NCBI RefSeq assembly: GCF_000174195.1
Contig: NZ_ACFY01000140.1
Span: 1 to 49,629 of the forward strand
Direction of reading: 5' to 3'
Origin: Roseburia inulinivorans DSM 16841
GTDB taxonomy: Bacteria; Bacillota; Clostridia; Lachnospirales; Lachnospiraceae
DNA: 49,629 nucleotides
In this document: positions 1 to 8,435 of the stretch, piece by piece
Layout of the letters: each line of letters opens with the position of its first letter
Position numbering within the stretch: position 1 is the first letter of the stretch
Translations under genes and position numbers: made by a program
The notes under the pieces: generated by a model
Told to the model about the DNA's origin: nothing
What the model saw: only the letters and a program-made list of their open reading frames with translations
Database searches by the model: none

Positions 1-40
1 TTCATTTTGGCTTGTACTATTTATATTCTAGCACCACTGC

Positions 41-67
41 TGGTCACTTTATTATTTAAAGAGACCA
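41..67 (-). terminator. Hairpin after decayed gene
   Basis: TGGTC and CTTTA pair with TAAAG and GACCA around a short AATAA loop, leaving one T:T mismatch. It lies just past the stop of the fragment ending at 73. There is no clear T-run, so termination is only a suggestion. Confidence 0.3.
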
Positions 68-72
68 CTAAG

Positions 73-635
73 CTATTCTTTAATTTTATATATCGTTTTG
101 TTTCCTTCTCCAGTTTTTTCTATAAAATCCGCATTTATCATTTTATCTATTAACTTTCTTGCTCCAGTTCTAGATCTGTAGTTACAGGTTTCCATTACTT
201 TTTGCATTGAAACACTTCCATTTTGCCGGATATAAGCAAGTACTTTGTCAACTTTCGACATAGTTGTTATTGTCTCTGCTTCATCACTCTCAGTTGTGTT
301 TCTTATATCAGCAACTCCCGGAATATATATCACTTGTCCAACTTCGAGCTTTAATGTTACCCTGTCACTGCGCTCTGAGAAATCAAATTCCGGTTTTTTC
401 CAGTTTTGTTCTGCCCATGCAGTCATAATCTTATCGACACCACTTCCGGCACGCTCACCAACATTTACAAAACCAAACATTTTTAAGATATTCGGATTTC
501 GTGGATCACTATTGCCACCAGCATAAAATTCTTCTTTTGTTACCCTGATAGTATATCCATCATTCCTTTTATAATTTTGCCATCAAATCTACTTTTAATG
601 CTTTCTTCTTTCACTTGATAAAAAGTATAAACCAT
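73..635 (-). pseudogene. AlbA/Schlafen-type DNA-binding regulator, C-terminal remnant
   Basis: The readable part (73 to about 582) carries the block GGNSDPRNPNI, then MFGFVNVGERAGSGVDKI, which is typical of the C-terminal half of AlbA_2/Schlafen-like ATP-binding regulators (COG2865 type). It ends in a winged-helix-like stretch (VSMQKVMETCNYRSRTGARK). The usual N-terminal AlbA domain is absent. A short ORF in another frame (540-635, starting MVYTFYQVKEES) joins in frame if one A is added to the AAAA run near 570, giving KIIKRNDGYTIRVTKEEF. Even so the protein would lack some 200 residues or more. I infer a truncated, probably inactive relic of a mobile-element or stress regulator. Its neighbours are also broken, which supports decay. 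Confidence 0.55.
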
Positions 636-668
636 TTTGTCTTTATTTGACAGTGGTAATCGAAATAA

Positions 669-693
669 AGAGACCAGAATTTCTCCGGTCTCT
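669..693 (-). terminator. Intrinsic terminator
   Basis: AGAGACC pairs with GGTCTCT across an 11-nt loop, followed on the minus strand by TTTATTT. It sits directly after the gene fragment that ends at 701. Confidence 0.6.
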
Positions 694-700
694 AAAAGAT

Positions 701-958
701 TTACACCTCTTCAACAAACACAATACCATAGATTTTCTCAGATGCCAGTTCATTCATCTTATCTATTTCACATCCAGTCTGTTCCATCAGTTTTTCCAGT
801 TGCTCCTTTGTGCACTGATATGCATAGCTTCCCCAGTCCACCTGCTTTCCATTGTCAAAAAGCTTATTGGCTATATCAAGAAATTCCCATCCTCCAAGTT
901 TATATACTCGATTGTTCTCAACTAATATATTGTATGGATCTTTATTCTCGTTCCTCTG
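701..958 (-). pseudogene. Fragment of an unrecognised small protein
   Basis: The reading frame is open from about 958 to a TAA at 701 and encodes a plausible globular sequence (NILVENNRVYKLGGWEF, then IANKLFDNGKQVDWGSYAYQ) ending VFVEEV. No ATG, GTG or TTG with a ribosome site lies at its head. It overlaps the tail of the macro-domain ORF in a different frame (ERE then NKDPYN), so it was probably once joined to another gene by a rearrangement. I do not recognise the family. It is followed by a good terminator, which suggests it is the true 3' end of an ancestral gene. Confidence 0.4.
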
Positions 959-1229
959 TCAATCCTCTCATGCGGGCGTTGCTTCTGCTTCGCACCGGAT
1001 ATTCTTTTCTATGACTTTCCCTGACATAATTAGCATCTATGTAAGAATCAATATCACCTCTTGCAATTTTGCCGATATTTGCTCTTTCTGCGAGAAGCTT
1101 TTCTTTTCCTGCTGCTTCATATATTGCTAAGTCAGTGCCACTTGCGCATATTGGATTTGGATTGGCAGTATTCACGATTACATCTGCTTTTACCTTTGTT
1201 ATATCGTTGCGGACAATCTTAAATGGCAT
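942..1229 (-). pseudogene. Truncated macro-domain protein
   Basis: The first 60 residues (MPFKIVRNDITKVKADVIVN, then TANPNPICASGTDLAIYEAAG) match the start of a macro domain, the fold that binds or hydrolyses ADP-ribose groups. A normal macro domain is about 150 residues or more; here recognisable homology stops near residue 60 (KIARGDI). The remaining 35 residues look unrelated and end at an early stop. The glycine-rich loop after NTAN is also altered. The start lies 11 bp below the stop of the uracil-glycosylase-like gene, so the two were an operon. Catalytic activity is unlikely. It could be a decayed antitoxin-like ADP-ribose hydrolase, but nothing here proves that. Confidence 0.6.
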
Positions 1230-1240
1230 TGTGGCACCTC

Positions 1241-1903
1241 CTATTTTCTAATTCTCATCCAATCTGCAATAACATTATCTTCCCCTCTTGTACTTGTACC
1301 CCAATACCCCGGATGTGCTACAGAATATATATATGTTTCTCCATAAATATAAGGTTCTCCAGTTCCTATAAGTTCAGATACTCTATTGCAGGAAAACTTT
1401 TTATCAATCAGAGTTCGTATTACAACCACAGATGTATCAAGCCCCAGACAGATTATGTTTTCCGGCTCTATAATGTCAATCAATGATTTTATTTCAGCTG
1501 CATCATTTGCCAATATCTTTCTGGTCATATTTCCAGAATACTTATCTCTGCGATAGCCCAAATTACAATTGCAGAAAAACAAATCTGGATATTTTTTCTT
1601 GTCAATTTCATTTTTACCAAGCAGTTCAAAGTATCCGACAATATTTTTATCCGTCTGTGAATCCCTTGCTTTCAAGTTCACTTTATCATGGAACATCACA
1701 TCTATACCATCATTCATCTTACGGACATTTGCAATCGTACCCTTTATCTCTTCCTTTTCAGGCGGTCCGAAATCCTGACCTATCAGCATATATTTAATAT
1801 GTGGTGTGTTCTTAGCATATATAGGATTTTTTCGATATTTGTTTTTTACATTTTCTATCAGGCTGCAATAATCTGCGGATTTTTTAGCATTCATTTTATG
1901 CAT
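1241..1903 (-). CDS. Uracil-DNA glycosylase-like superfamily protein
   Basis: This 220-residue protein has the layout of the UDG superfamily: an N-terminal motif YMLIGQDFGPPE (residues about 38-49) resembling the motif-1 strand and loop, a central Cys-containing stretch (LFFCNCNLGYR), and a C-terminal motif YSVAHPGYWG resembling the motif-2 HPS/HPG loop. UDG-fold enzymes remove uracil or related bases from DNA, but distant members have other nucleotide roles, so the substrate is unknown. The start at 1903 is supported by GGGAG seven bases upstream. It was co-transcribed with the truncated macro-domain gene just below. It belongs to the AT-rich accessory patch at the left edge. Confidence 0.6.
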   Translation of the reverse strand: MHKMNAKKSADYCSLIENVKNKYRKNPIYAKNTPHIKYMLIGQDFGPPEKEEIKGTIANVRKMNDGIDVMFHDKVNLKARDSQTDKNIVGYFELLGKNEIDKKKYPDLFFCNCNLGYRRDKYSGNMTRKILANDAAEIKSLIDIIEPENIICLGLDTSVVVIRTLIDKKFSCNRVSELIGTGEPYIYGETYIYSVAHPGYWGTSTRGEDNVIADWMRIRK

Positions 1904-1994
1904 TCATCTTCTCCCATGTTTTTCCATCCTGCGCCATATTCGTCAGCTTCCTTGTGACTGCCGCTTCATCCTCTACGATTGCTACTGTAATCAA
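1896..1994 (-). pseudogene. Remnant of a response-regulator start
   Basis: A 32-codon frame opens with TTG at 1994 behind a GGGGAG ribosome site. It begins LITVAIVEDEAAVTRKL, which looks like the first strand and acidic pocket of a response-regulator receiver domain. It then ends in TAA at 1896, overlapping the start of the UDG-like gene. The usual 110-residue receiver is missing, so I infer a deletion that fused the first codons of a regulator to the upstream side of the UDG-like gene. The leftover ribosome site and promoter may now serve the downstream gene. Confidence 0.4.
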
Positions 1995-2015
1995 AATGTT
2001 CTCCCCAATACAAAA

Positions 2016-2052
2016 AATCCACTATACTAAATCTGTTTCAGTATAGCGGATT
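2016..2052. terminator. Bidirectional intrinsic terminator
   Basis: AATCC-CTATACT pairs with AGTATAG-GGATT around a loop of about 10 nt. A-rich sequence precedes it and CTTTAT follows, so it can work on both strands. It separates the accessory patch from the reductase operon whose last gene stops at 2103. Confidence 0.7.
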
Positions 2053-2102
2053 CTTTATAAAAATACAATTGATTCAATTTGATTGGCTAATTACTATAAC
2101 TT

Positions 2103-2926
2103 TTATCTCGCAAAGGCACTGGCTCCGCCTGCGATACAGCCTCCATCGCAGAGAATGTCTGTGCCGGTCAGATAACTTAACCTCTCATCGATCAGTGCAA
2201 CATAAAGCGGTGCAATCTCCTCCGGGAGTCCATTTCTCTTGATTGCCGCAAATTTCAGATAGGTGGACGCTTCCTCTTTTTCGAGATTTCCGAGCGGTGT
2301 CTCAAAGTTTCCTGGCGTAATACTTAACACCCGGGCATTCTTTCTGGCAAAACGTGCTGCATCCTGCTTTGCAAACCAGATAGTAAAATGCTTACTCATA
2401 CTGTAGGCGACACCCTCTCTTGTTTTCCGTGGAAACATTTTTACTTTTTTCATCATTTTATCCATAAAAAGCTTCCGGTCTGTACATGCAAGCGGATAAA
2501 CCCTTTTTGGCATAATAAACGACGGTGCCATGTAAGCAGAAGTGGAACTTGTGTCGATCACACAGCCGCCCTCTGCGATCACTTCAAAAAATGCATCGTT
2601 GATATTGACGGTTCCAAGTGCGTTTGCCTGCATGATTTTCTCCGCATCTCCCATATGCGGACTCATTCCGGCAATATGCAACACGGCCTTTACTGCCCCA
2701 CATTCTGCCGCATGCCTTGCCAATGCAAAGCAGTGTTCCCTGTCTGAAACGTCACAGCTATACGCTTCTGCTTCGCATCCGTCTTTTCTCAATTCTTCTA
2801 CTGCACCTGCAAGTTTTTTTCATTTCGTCCAACTATCATTACATAGTACCCTTTTTTTGCTGCCTCTTTTGCAGCTGCAAAACCGATTCCGGAGCCGCCT
2901 CCGGTTACAACACATACTTTTTTCAT
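2103..2926 (-). CDS. Short-chain dehydrogenase/reductase (one apparent frameshift)
   Basis: The start at 2926 gives MKKVCVVTGGGSGIGFA, the TGxxxGIG dinucleotide-binding motif of classical SDRs. The rest is in another frame from about 2812 and has a substrate/NAD strand (DVSD), Ser in IDTSSTSAY, and a later YSMSKHF that provides the Tyr-x-x-x-Lys catalytic pair. Adding one A to the seven-A run at 2814-2820 joins the halves (GRNEKKLAGAVEELRKDG) into a normal-length 274-residue enzyme. I therefore treat it as one gene with a probable base-calling error. Substrate unknown. It follows the epimerase-type gene by 45 bp and is probably in its operon. Confidence 0.8.
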
Positions 2927-2971
2927 ATCACAAAAATCTCCGTTATAAACTTTTTTCCTTTCCACTGCCTT

Positions 2972-3985
2972 TTATGCAATTTTTCCTTCTGCTCTAAGCC
3001 ACACTGCCTCATCATGCAATGTCTCCGCATAGCTTCTTGTATGATAGCCCAGTTCCTTTTCTGCCTTGGAATAGTCAAATGCATTATTGCGTTCCAGATT
3101 GTAGACAGAAAATGTCGTCATCAATGCTTTCGCACCGGTTTTCGCTGCCTTTCTCTCCATCTGCTTTGCGAGCAGTTTTGCCAATCCGAGCGGCAGATAA
3201 AATTTACAGGTACCACAGTGAAGATCTTTGTCTAACAGTTCACACATTTTCTTTAACGTTACTTCCTCATTTCCAAGAATGTAACATTCGCCTTTTCGTC
3301 CTCTATCGGCTGCTGCGATACAGCCCGCTGCAAGGTCACGCACGTCACAGAGGTTAAAACTTCCGCCCATGCCGATCGGCATTTCGCCATTGATGATTTT
3401 AATAATGGTTCCTGTAGTCTCCCCCACTGCATAGTCCTGTGGCCCTAAAATACCACTCGGGTGTACGACGCATGCGTTTAATCCTTCCTTTTTCACTGCA
3501 TCCAAAACAGCCTGTGTTGCCATCGCCTTGGTCTTGCTGTACCAGCCCACGACTTTCTCTGCATCAAACTCATTTACCTCTTTGATCTTCTGTCCCTTTG
3601 GAAGTTCCGGAATCGCTCCGGTAGAACTTACGTAGACAAGGTTTTTGCACTCTTTGTGTTCTAAACATTTCTGGATGATATTTTTGGTTCCACCCACATT
3701 CACATCCACAAGTTTCTGGTTAAAATCAGGATTGACACTGACCATGCTTGCCACATGGAGCACGATCGTCTCTGTTCCCTCCGGTGCTTTGAAAAAGTTT
3801 TCGAGTGAATCGATATCACAGAGATCTCCCTTTACAATCTCTGCCTCTTTTGGAATATATTTGATTGCCGGATCACCATCAAGAACAAATGCTCTTACTT
3901 TTTCTCCACGCTCCAACAACTGATGACATACATGACTTCCTAAAAATCCTGCTGCTCCTGTTACTAAATATAATGTTTCGCTCAT
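2972..3985 (-). CDS. Extended SDR: NAD-dependent epimerase/dehydratase family
   Basis: The 337-residue protein starts MSETLYLVTGAAGFLGSHVC, the TGxxGFxG signature of extended SDRs. It has DVNVGGTKNI, the conserved Ser in VSSTGAI, and YSKTKA carrying the catalytic Tyr-x-x-x-Lys pair. The overall pattern resembles dihydroflavonol-4-reductase-like or 3-beta-HSD-like enzymes that reduce carbonyl groups with NAD(P)H. The natural substrate cannot be read from sequence. A GAGAGGAAA ribosome site precedes the start. The promoter region carries the AAACAAA boxes shared with the response-regulator gene at 6461, suggesting control by that system. It is first of a two-gene operon with the smaller SDR. 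Confidence 0.85.
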   Translation of the reverse strand: MSETLYLVTGAAGFLGSHVCHQLLERGEKVRAFVLDGDPAIKYIPKEAEIVKGDLCDIDSLENFFKAPEGTETIVLHVASMVSVNPDFNQKLVDVNVGGTKNIIQKCLEHKECKNLVYVSSTGAIPELPKGQKIKEVNEFDAEKVVGWYSKTKAMATQAVLDAVKKEGLNACVVHPSGILGPQDYAVGETTGTIIKIINGEMPIGMGGSFNLCDVRDLAAGCIAAADRGRKGECYILGNEEVTLKKMCELLDKDLHCGTCKFYLPLGLAKLLAKQMERKAAKTGAKALMTTFSVYNLERNNAFDYSKAEKELGYHTRSYAETLHDEAVWLRAEGKIA

Positions 3986-4036
3986 TTTATGTTTCCTCTC
4001 TTTTTTGTAATGATCTGTGTTTCATTCGTTGTCTGT

Positions 4037-4088
4037 ATCATAGAGAGGATTTGTTTGCGAATTGCTTCTGTTTTGTTTCGGAATTATT
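4037..4088 (-). promoter_or_regulatory. Promoter of SDR operon with response-regulator-like box
   Basis: On the minus strand AATTCCGAAACAAAAC is followed by AATTCGCAAACAAATC, two AAACAAA copies 22 bp apart with a degenerate AAGCAAT exactly midway (11-bp steps). A -10-like TATGAT lies 7 bp past the last copy (plus 4037-4042). No good -35 is seen, as expected for an activated promoter. The same box lies before the response regulator at 6461. Confidence 0.5.
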
Positions 4089-4152
4089 AAAATGTATTTC
4101 TCCTGGCTTGCCACAATCGTGCCACCGTATTTTTCCGTCAGATGCTTTACAG

Positions 4153-4664
4153 CTATAACAGCGCATGCCCTTTCTCGCACACTTTTTCCGCCTCATCAAG
4201 CTTTGCCTCAATGAGAGGCTTCACTTTCTCCGCTCTCCACTTTTTCACATTTTTATAAAGCGGATATGCGATTCCCCACAGAAAAATCCCGGGATTGCAA
4301 GCAAAATCATCAGCCAAATGATCGGTTTTGCAGCCGTCACAGCGAATACCGAACCCGCCATAAATGCACAGCCTGAAACCCCACTGGTCAGTGCCGCGAT
4401 CATTGCAAAAGATTCTGTGGAATTTTCGAGCGCCGCAATCTCACCCATGCACGCCTCAAAATGTCTCTGTAACCGTGTCAGTTCCATTTTATTTAAAACT
4501 GCCCTGCTCCGCTTTAAATGGATTGTTACTTTTCCCATTCCTTTTTCTATGGGTACATTGGAATCTACCTTCCATCCAAAATGCTCGTAGCCATCCATAT
4601 ACTGTGACATCTGATTCTCGGCGACCGTCACTTTCGTATAATCAAAACTCTCAAACTCACTCAT
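4153..4664 (-). CDS. Small membrane protein of two-component operon (one apparent frameshift)
   Basis: The open frame starts MSEFESFDYTKVTVAENQ at 4664 and runs 139 residues. It has a soluble N-terminal half and two hydrophobic segments (AALTSGVSGCAFMAGSVFAV and PIIWLMILLAIPGFF). Adding one A/T to the five-base run at 4282-4286 extends it through LWGIAYPLYKNVKKW to a charged tail ending GHALL at 4153, about 170 residues. That looks more natural than the short tail of the uncorrected frame. No family is recognised. It lies 48 bp after the histidine kinase on the same strand, so it may be a sensor accessory or a target of the system. Confidence 0.6.
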
Positions 4665-4712
4665 TTTTCTACGCTTTCCCAGAAATTCGCTTTCTGTCTG
4701 TTATCCAATATT

Positions 4713-5771
4713 CTACCTTTTCGGAATGATCACCGTAAACTTACTGCCGCGTCCCGGTTCGCTTTCCACTTCGATTTTATAATCATTTAACTGCAAAACA
4801 CGCAGGGAAAGTGCCAGTCCAAGTCCATTTCCAGCCATTGCGTGGGACGTATCCCCCTGATAAAATTTTTCAAAAATATGTTTCCTTGTCTCTTCCGTCA
4901 TTCCGCAGCCGTTATCCTCCACCGACACACGGATCTCAGAATCATCCGACTGCTCGGTCAGCTTTATCGTTCCTCCCGGTTCTGTGAACTTCACTGCATT
5001 GGAAAAAAGGTTATTCCAGACTAACTCCATCAACGCAGCGTCTGCCGTGATCTTTACAGAATCTTCCATATCTGCATCAAATCCAATATCTTTTTTCTCC
5101 CACACCGGCTCATAATTCACGGCACATTCCGCAAGCTGTCCACACAGATCGTACTCTTCTGCTACCGGCGTGATCGCCTGTTTTTCAAGCTTGTTCAGTT
5201 TTAAAATATTACTGATAAGTTCCGACAGACGCTTTGTAGTCTGAAAGATCACTTCGGCATATTCTTTTTGTTTCTCCGGCGTCTTTTCCATACAGAGCAG
5301 CTCCGCATTGTTCTGGATAATTGCAAGCGGCGTCTTGATCTCATGGGAAACATTGGAGAAAAAGTCTGTTTTCAACGTCTCAATGCTGCCGAGTTCCTCC
5401 ACCATTTTATTAAAATCAATGATCATGACATCCAGATAATCCAGCCGGTCAGCGGTGTGAAGTGTTGGAACATACACTGAAAAATCGCCCTCTGCCACTT
5501 TTTTAGTTGCATCTGCCAGGTCATGCATCGGCTTTTCATAGCTTTTCCGGATCACATTTTTCGTAAAAAGTGTCAATCCAACTGCCACAACAGTCCAGTA
5601 ACCAAGCGGTAAAATCACCTGTATGATTTTGTTCCACCCCAGTGCATTCATACCTACGATAATTCCTGTATGAATACCGGACATTAACAGCAATACGAGA
5701 AAATACACCAGAAACAGGGAAGATGGAAAACGGTCATTTTTGATTGTATTGGTATGGTTCAATTTGTTCAT
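4713..5771 (-). CDS. Sensor histidine kinase
   Basis: With the start at 5771 (MNKLNHTNTI, AAAGGG upstream) the protein is 352 residues. Two membrane helices (about 17-39 and 46-70) flank a very short outside loop. A HAMP linker follows (about 70-130), then HisKA with phospho-accepting His143 in SNVSHEIKTPLA, and a HATPase domain with N box (ELVWNNLFSNAVKF), G1 (VEDNGCGM), F box and G2 (GNGLGLALS). The nearly absent extracellular domain suggests sensing within the membrane, as in intramembrane-sensing kinases. A longer frame begins at 5846, but it overlaps the end of the response regulator and lacks a ribosome site. It pairs with that regulator, 19 bp upstream. Confidence 0.88.
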   Translation of the reverse strand: MNKLNHTNTIKNDRFPSSLFLVYFLVLLLMSGIHTGIIVGMNALGWNKIIQVILPLGYWTVVAVGLTLFTKNVIRKSYEKPMHDLADATKKVAEGDFSVYVPTLHTADRLDYLDVMIIDFNKMVEELGSIETLKTDFFSNVSHEIKTPLAIIQNNAELLCMEKTPEKQKEYAEVIFQTTKRLSELISNILKLNKLEKQAITPVAEEYDLCGQLAECAVNYEPVWEKKDIGFDADMEDSVKITADAALMELVWNNLFSNAVKFTEPGGTIKLTEQSDDSEIRVSVEDNGCGMTEETRKHIFEKFYQGDTSHAMAGNGLGLALSLRVLQLNDYKIEVESEPGRGSKFTVIIPKR

Positions 5772-5790
5772 GGTTTCAGGCAGTCCCTTT

Positions 5791-6461
5791 CTATAGCAAT
5801 ACCGCTTTGTATCCAAGTCCACGCACGGTTTTGATCTCGAATCCATCGCAGGTGGAAAACTTGTCGCGGAGCTTTGTCACATAGACATCCACAGCCCGCA
5901 GGCTCGTTCCCGAATCAAGCCCCCAGAACTCATCCATAAGCTGTGCCCTTGTAAATGTTTTTTCGGGTAAGACAACAGTTTATATAAAATATTGAATTCG
6001 CGTGTTGTGACCGGTATCTCCTCCCCATTTATCGTTGCAGTCATGCCGTCCGCATCCATCTCCAGATTTCCGACAATAAGTTTGCGCTCCATCTCAATAT
6101 TACTTCTCCGGAGCAGTGCCCTCACACGCATCTCAAGTTCTGCTAACTCCACCGGTTTTACCATATAATCATCAATTCCAACTAAAAATCCTTTCCGTTT
6201 GGAAGGAAGATCATCCTTAGCCGACATGAAAAGGATCGGGATCTGTTTATTGACCTGACGCACTGTCTCCGCAAATTCAAATCCGTCGATCTCCGGCATC
6301 ATAATGTCGGAAATGATCAGCTCGTAGAGATTGTTATACATCTCGTCATAGGCTTCGTTCGCACTCAAAACGCCTTTTGCCTCAAATCCACAGTCATTTA
6401 AATAGGTGCAGACCGTCTGGTTTAAATTTTTATCATCATCCACTACAAGAATGTGTATCAT
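5791..6461 (-). CDS. OmpR-family response regulator (one apparent frameshift)
   Basis: The receiver domain begins MIHILVVDDDKNLNQ, with phospho-accepting Asp52 in ISDIMMPEIDG and the conserved Lys in DDYMVKPVELAE. A winged-helix DNA-binding domain follows (EIPVTTREFNILYKLLSYP). As read, the frame derails after SYPKKH. Adding one A to the run at 5958-5963 restores KKTFTRAQLMDEFWGLDSGT and the terminal TVRGLGYKAVLL, ending at 5791. That is the normal length, about 223 residues. The repaired end leaves 19 bp to the kinase start. It is first of the RR-kinase-membrane protein operon and probably autoregulates through the box at 6524-6556. Confidence 0.85.
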
Positions 6462-6503
6462 TTTTCTGTTCCTTTCTGGTTTCTATCATTGTCCATTGAT
6501 TAC

Positions 6504-6556
6504 ATCATAACATATATTATTTTGAATTTGTTTGAGTTTTGTTTCAGAATTGTTAA
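6504..6556 (-). promoter_or_regulatory. Response-regulator promoter with tandem AAACAAA box
   Basis: Minus strand: AACAATTCTGAAACAAAAC then TCAAACAAATTC, two AAACAAA copies exactly 11 bp apart. The -10-like TATGAT (plus 6504-6509) starts 35 bp after the start of the first copy, versus 36 bp at the SDR promoter. Direct repeats at one helical turn are typical of OmpR-family sites, so autoregulation is inferred. Confidence 0.5.
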
Positions 6557-6596
6557 TAGAAGAAAATCTGATCGTTTTCAATTATTTTAATAGCGC

Positions 6597-6624
6597 TTGC
6601 ATAACGAAAAAATCCGCTTATAAT
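6597..6624 (+). promoter_or_regulatory. Sigma-A promoter of the LUD gene
   Basis: TTGCAT, 16-bp spacer, TATAAT. It sits 37 bp before the start codon and back to back with the response-regulator promoter. Confidence 0.65.
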
Positions 6625-6660
6625 AAAAGTCAAAAAGTTAAATAGGAGGAGAAGGATCAT

Positions 6661-7296
6661 ATGACACCAAAAGCAAAATATTACGAAACACTCGCCAATA
6701 CCATGATCAAAAATTTTGAAAAAAGAAGAATGGAAGCATACTACTGCCCGTCCGCAAAAGAAGCCGTAGAGAAAGCACTTTCTTTCCTGCCATCCGGTGC
6801 AGTCGTGGCTCACGGCGGCTCCATGACACTAGAGGAAACCGGCATGATGGATGCACTGCGTTCAGCCGATATTGAGTTTTTAGACCGGGCTGTCTGTAAG
6901 ACGCCGGAAGATTCCAGAAAAATATTCCACGACGCACTGATGGCTGACTACTATTTCATGAGCACCAACGCCATGACAATTGATGGAGAATTAGTCAATA
7001 TCGATGGTAATGGAAACCGGGTCGCTGCTTTGATCTATGGTCCTGAAAATGTCATTATTCTTGCCGGAATGAACAAGGTTGCAAAGGACGTTGCAGAAGC
7101 TGTTGACCGTGTCCACTTAACCGCAACTCCTATGAACTGCGTACGTCTGAACAAGCAGACACCATGTGCTGTCACCGGAGTCTGTGCCGACTGCCTCTCT
7201 CCTGACTGTATCTGCAATCAGGTCGTGATCACAAGACGAAGCGGTATTCAGGGAAGGATTAAAGTTATTTTAATTGGAGAGGAACTTGGCTACTAA
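6661..7296 (+). CDS. LUD-domain (LutC/YkgG-type) protein
   Basis: The 211-residue protein has the pattern of stand-alone LUD-domain proteins (DUF162): VAHGGSMTLEETGMMDALR near residue 50, then ADYYFMSTNAMTIDGELVNI, then NGNRVAALIYGP. It ends with a cysteine-rich tail (TPCAVTGVCADCLSPDCICN) that could bind metal. Family members such as LutC take part in lactate oxidation, but the short Cys-tailed clostridial form often stands alone and its role is unclear. AGGAGGAGAAGG lies 5 bp before ATG, and a near-consensus promoter precedes it. It is the only plus-strand gene in the left 32 kb, single, with a hairpin terminator beyond. Confidence 0.8.
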   Translation: MTPKAKYYETLANTMIKNFEKRRMEAYYCPSAKEAVEKALSFLPSGAVVAHGGSMTLEETGMMDALRSADIEFLDRAVCKTPEDSRKIFHDALMADYYFMSTNAMTIDGELVNIDGNGNRVAALIYGPENVIILAGMNKVAKDVAEAVDRVHLTATPMNCVRLNKQTPCAVTGVCADCLSPDCICNQVVITRRSGIQGRIKVILIGEELGY

Positions 7297-7345
7297 AAGA
7301 TACTAAAGGCACTTTTTTATGGAGTATAACCACTCTTGTATCCAC

Positions 7346-7427
7346 AATAAGCAAAGGGACGCATAAAATACCCTCCTTACTGGTTTGTCCAGTAAAGAGG
7401 GTATTTTCATGCGTCCTTTTGCTTATT
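7346..7427. terminator. Long bidirectional terminator hairpin
   Basis: An imperfect inverted repeat of roughly 36 bp per arm: AATAAGCAAAGGGACGCAT pairs with ATGCGTCCTTTTGCTTATT, inside it AAAATACCCTC with GAGGGTATTTT, then TTACTGG with CCAGTAA around TTTGT. It lies between convergent genes, and the aguB stop codon (7423-7425) is inside the right arm. Confidence 0.7.
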
Positions 7428-8307
7428 TACAGATATCCCCGTAGCACTCCGGTCTTCTGTCCCGGAAGATTCCCCATGAAAGACGGTTCTCCTGCATTTC
7501 ATTTAAGTCGAACGTTGCAAGTATCACCTGTTCCGTCTTGCGATCTGCCTCTGCCACAAGTTCTCCGGTCTGGTCTGTGATAAAAGAGGATCCGTAAAAT
7601 GTAAGTGCTGATCTCTGTCCGCCGTTTTCCTCACATGGAACTACTTCTTCTGTTCCGATACGGTTTGCTGCGATCACCGGCATGAGGTTTGCTGCTGCAT
7701 GTCCCTGCATCGCCCTTCTCCAGTGCGGCATGCTGTCACACTCTAAGATTGGTTCACTGCCGATTGCGGTCGGGTAAAAGAGCAGCTCTGCTCCTTTGAC
7801 CGCCATGGCTCTTGCTGTCTCCGGAAACCACTGATCCCAGCAGATGCCGACACCGATTTTTCCATACGCTGTATCAAACACTTGAAATCCGGTATCTCCC
7901 GGAACAAAGTAAAATTTTTCCTGATAATAATGGTCATCCGGGATATGTGTCTTGCGGTATATGCCAAGATTGCTTCCGTCTGCATCGATCACTGCAACAG
8001 TATTGAACAGGCGGTTCACATCCTTTTCATAAAAGCTGACCGGGATCACAACAGACAATTCCTTTGCCAGTACAGAAAAATGTTTTACCGCATCATTTTC
8101 ATTCACTTTTTTTGCAAATTCATAGTATTCATATCTGCGTTCCTGACAAAAATACTGTCTTTCAAAAAGCTCCGGCAAAAGGATGATCTGTGCTCCTTTT
8201 TCTGCCGCTTCCCGGACAAGTGCATCTGCCTTTGCGATATTTTCTTCCACATGTGTGCTGCATTTCATCTGAACTGCGGCTACTGTGACGTTACGTTTTC
8301 TGCTCAT
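7423..8307 (-). CDS. aguB: N-carbamoylputrescine amidase
   Basis: It hydrolyses N-carbamoylputrescine to putrescine, CO2 and ammonia, the last putrescine-forming step from agmatine. The 294-residue nitrilase-superfamily protein shows the Glu-Lys-Cys triad: Glu46 in LLPELFERQYF, Lys119 in YRKTHIPDDHYYQEKFYF and Cys156 in GICWDQWFPETAR. These extended motifs are characteristic of AguB rather than other amidases. It is the last gene of the polyamine operon, directly after agmatine deiminase, which supplies its substrate. The stop codon is built into the terminator hairpin. Confidence 0.93.
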   Translation of the reverse strand: MSRKRNVTVAAVQMKCSTHVEENIAKADALVREAAEKGAQIILLPELFERQYFCQERRYEYYEFAKKVNENDAVKHFSVLAKELSVVIPVSFYEKDVNRLFNTVAVIDADGSNLGIYRKTHIPDDHYYQEKFYFVPGDTGFQVFDTAYGKIGVGICWDQWFPETARAMAVKGAELLFYPTAIGSEPILECDSMPHWRRAMQGHAAANLMPVIAANRIGTEEVVPCEENGGQRSALTFYGSSFITDQTGELVAEADRKTEQVILATFDLNEMQENRLSWGIFRDRRPECYGDICK

Positions 8308-8435
8308 AATATGCTGTCTCCCGCTTCTTAATATTTTCCATGCTTTTTCGTTCTATTCCTGTTTATTCTGAAATCCGGCATTTTTATCTTTCCATCTGTC
8401 TTGCAACGATACTTTATATGATTTCCTGCTATCCG

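Noticed and set aside
942..1229. DarG-type antitoxin
   Set aside because: The macro domain is cut at about 60 residues and no DarT toxin gene is adjacent.
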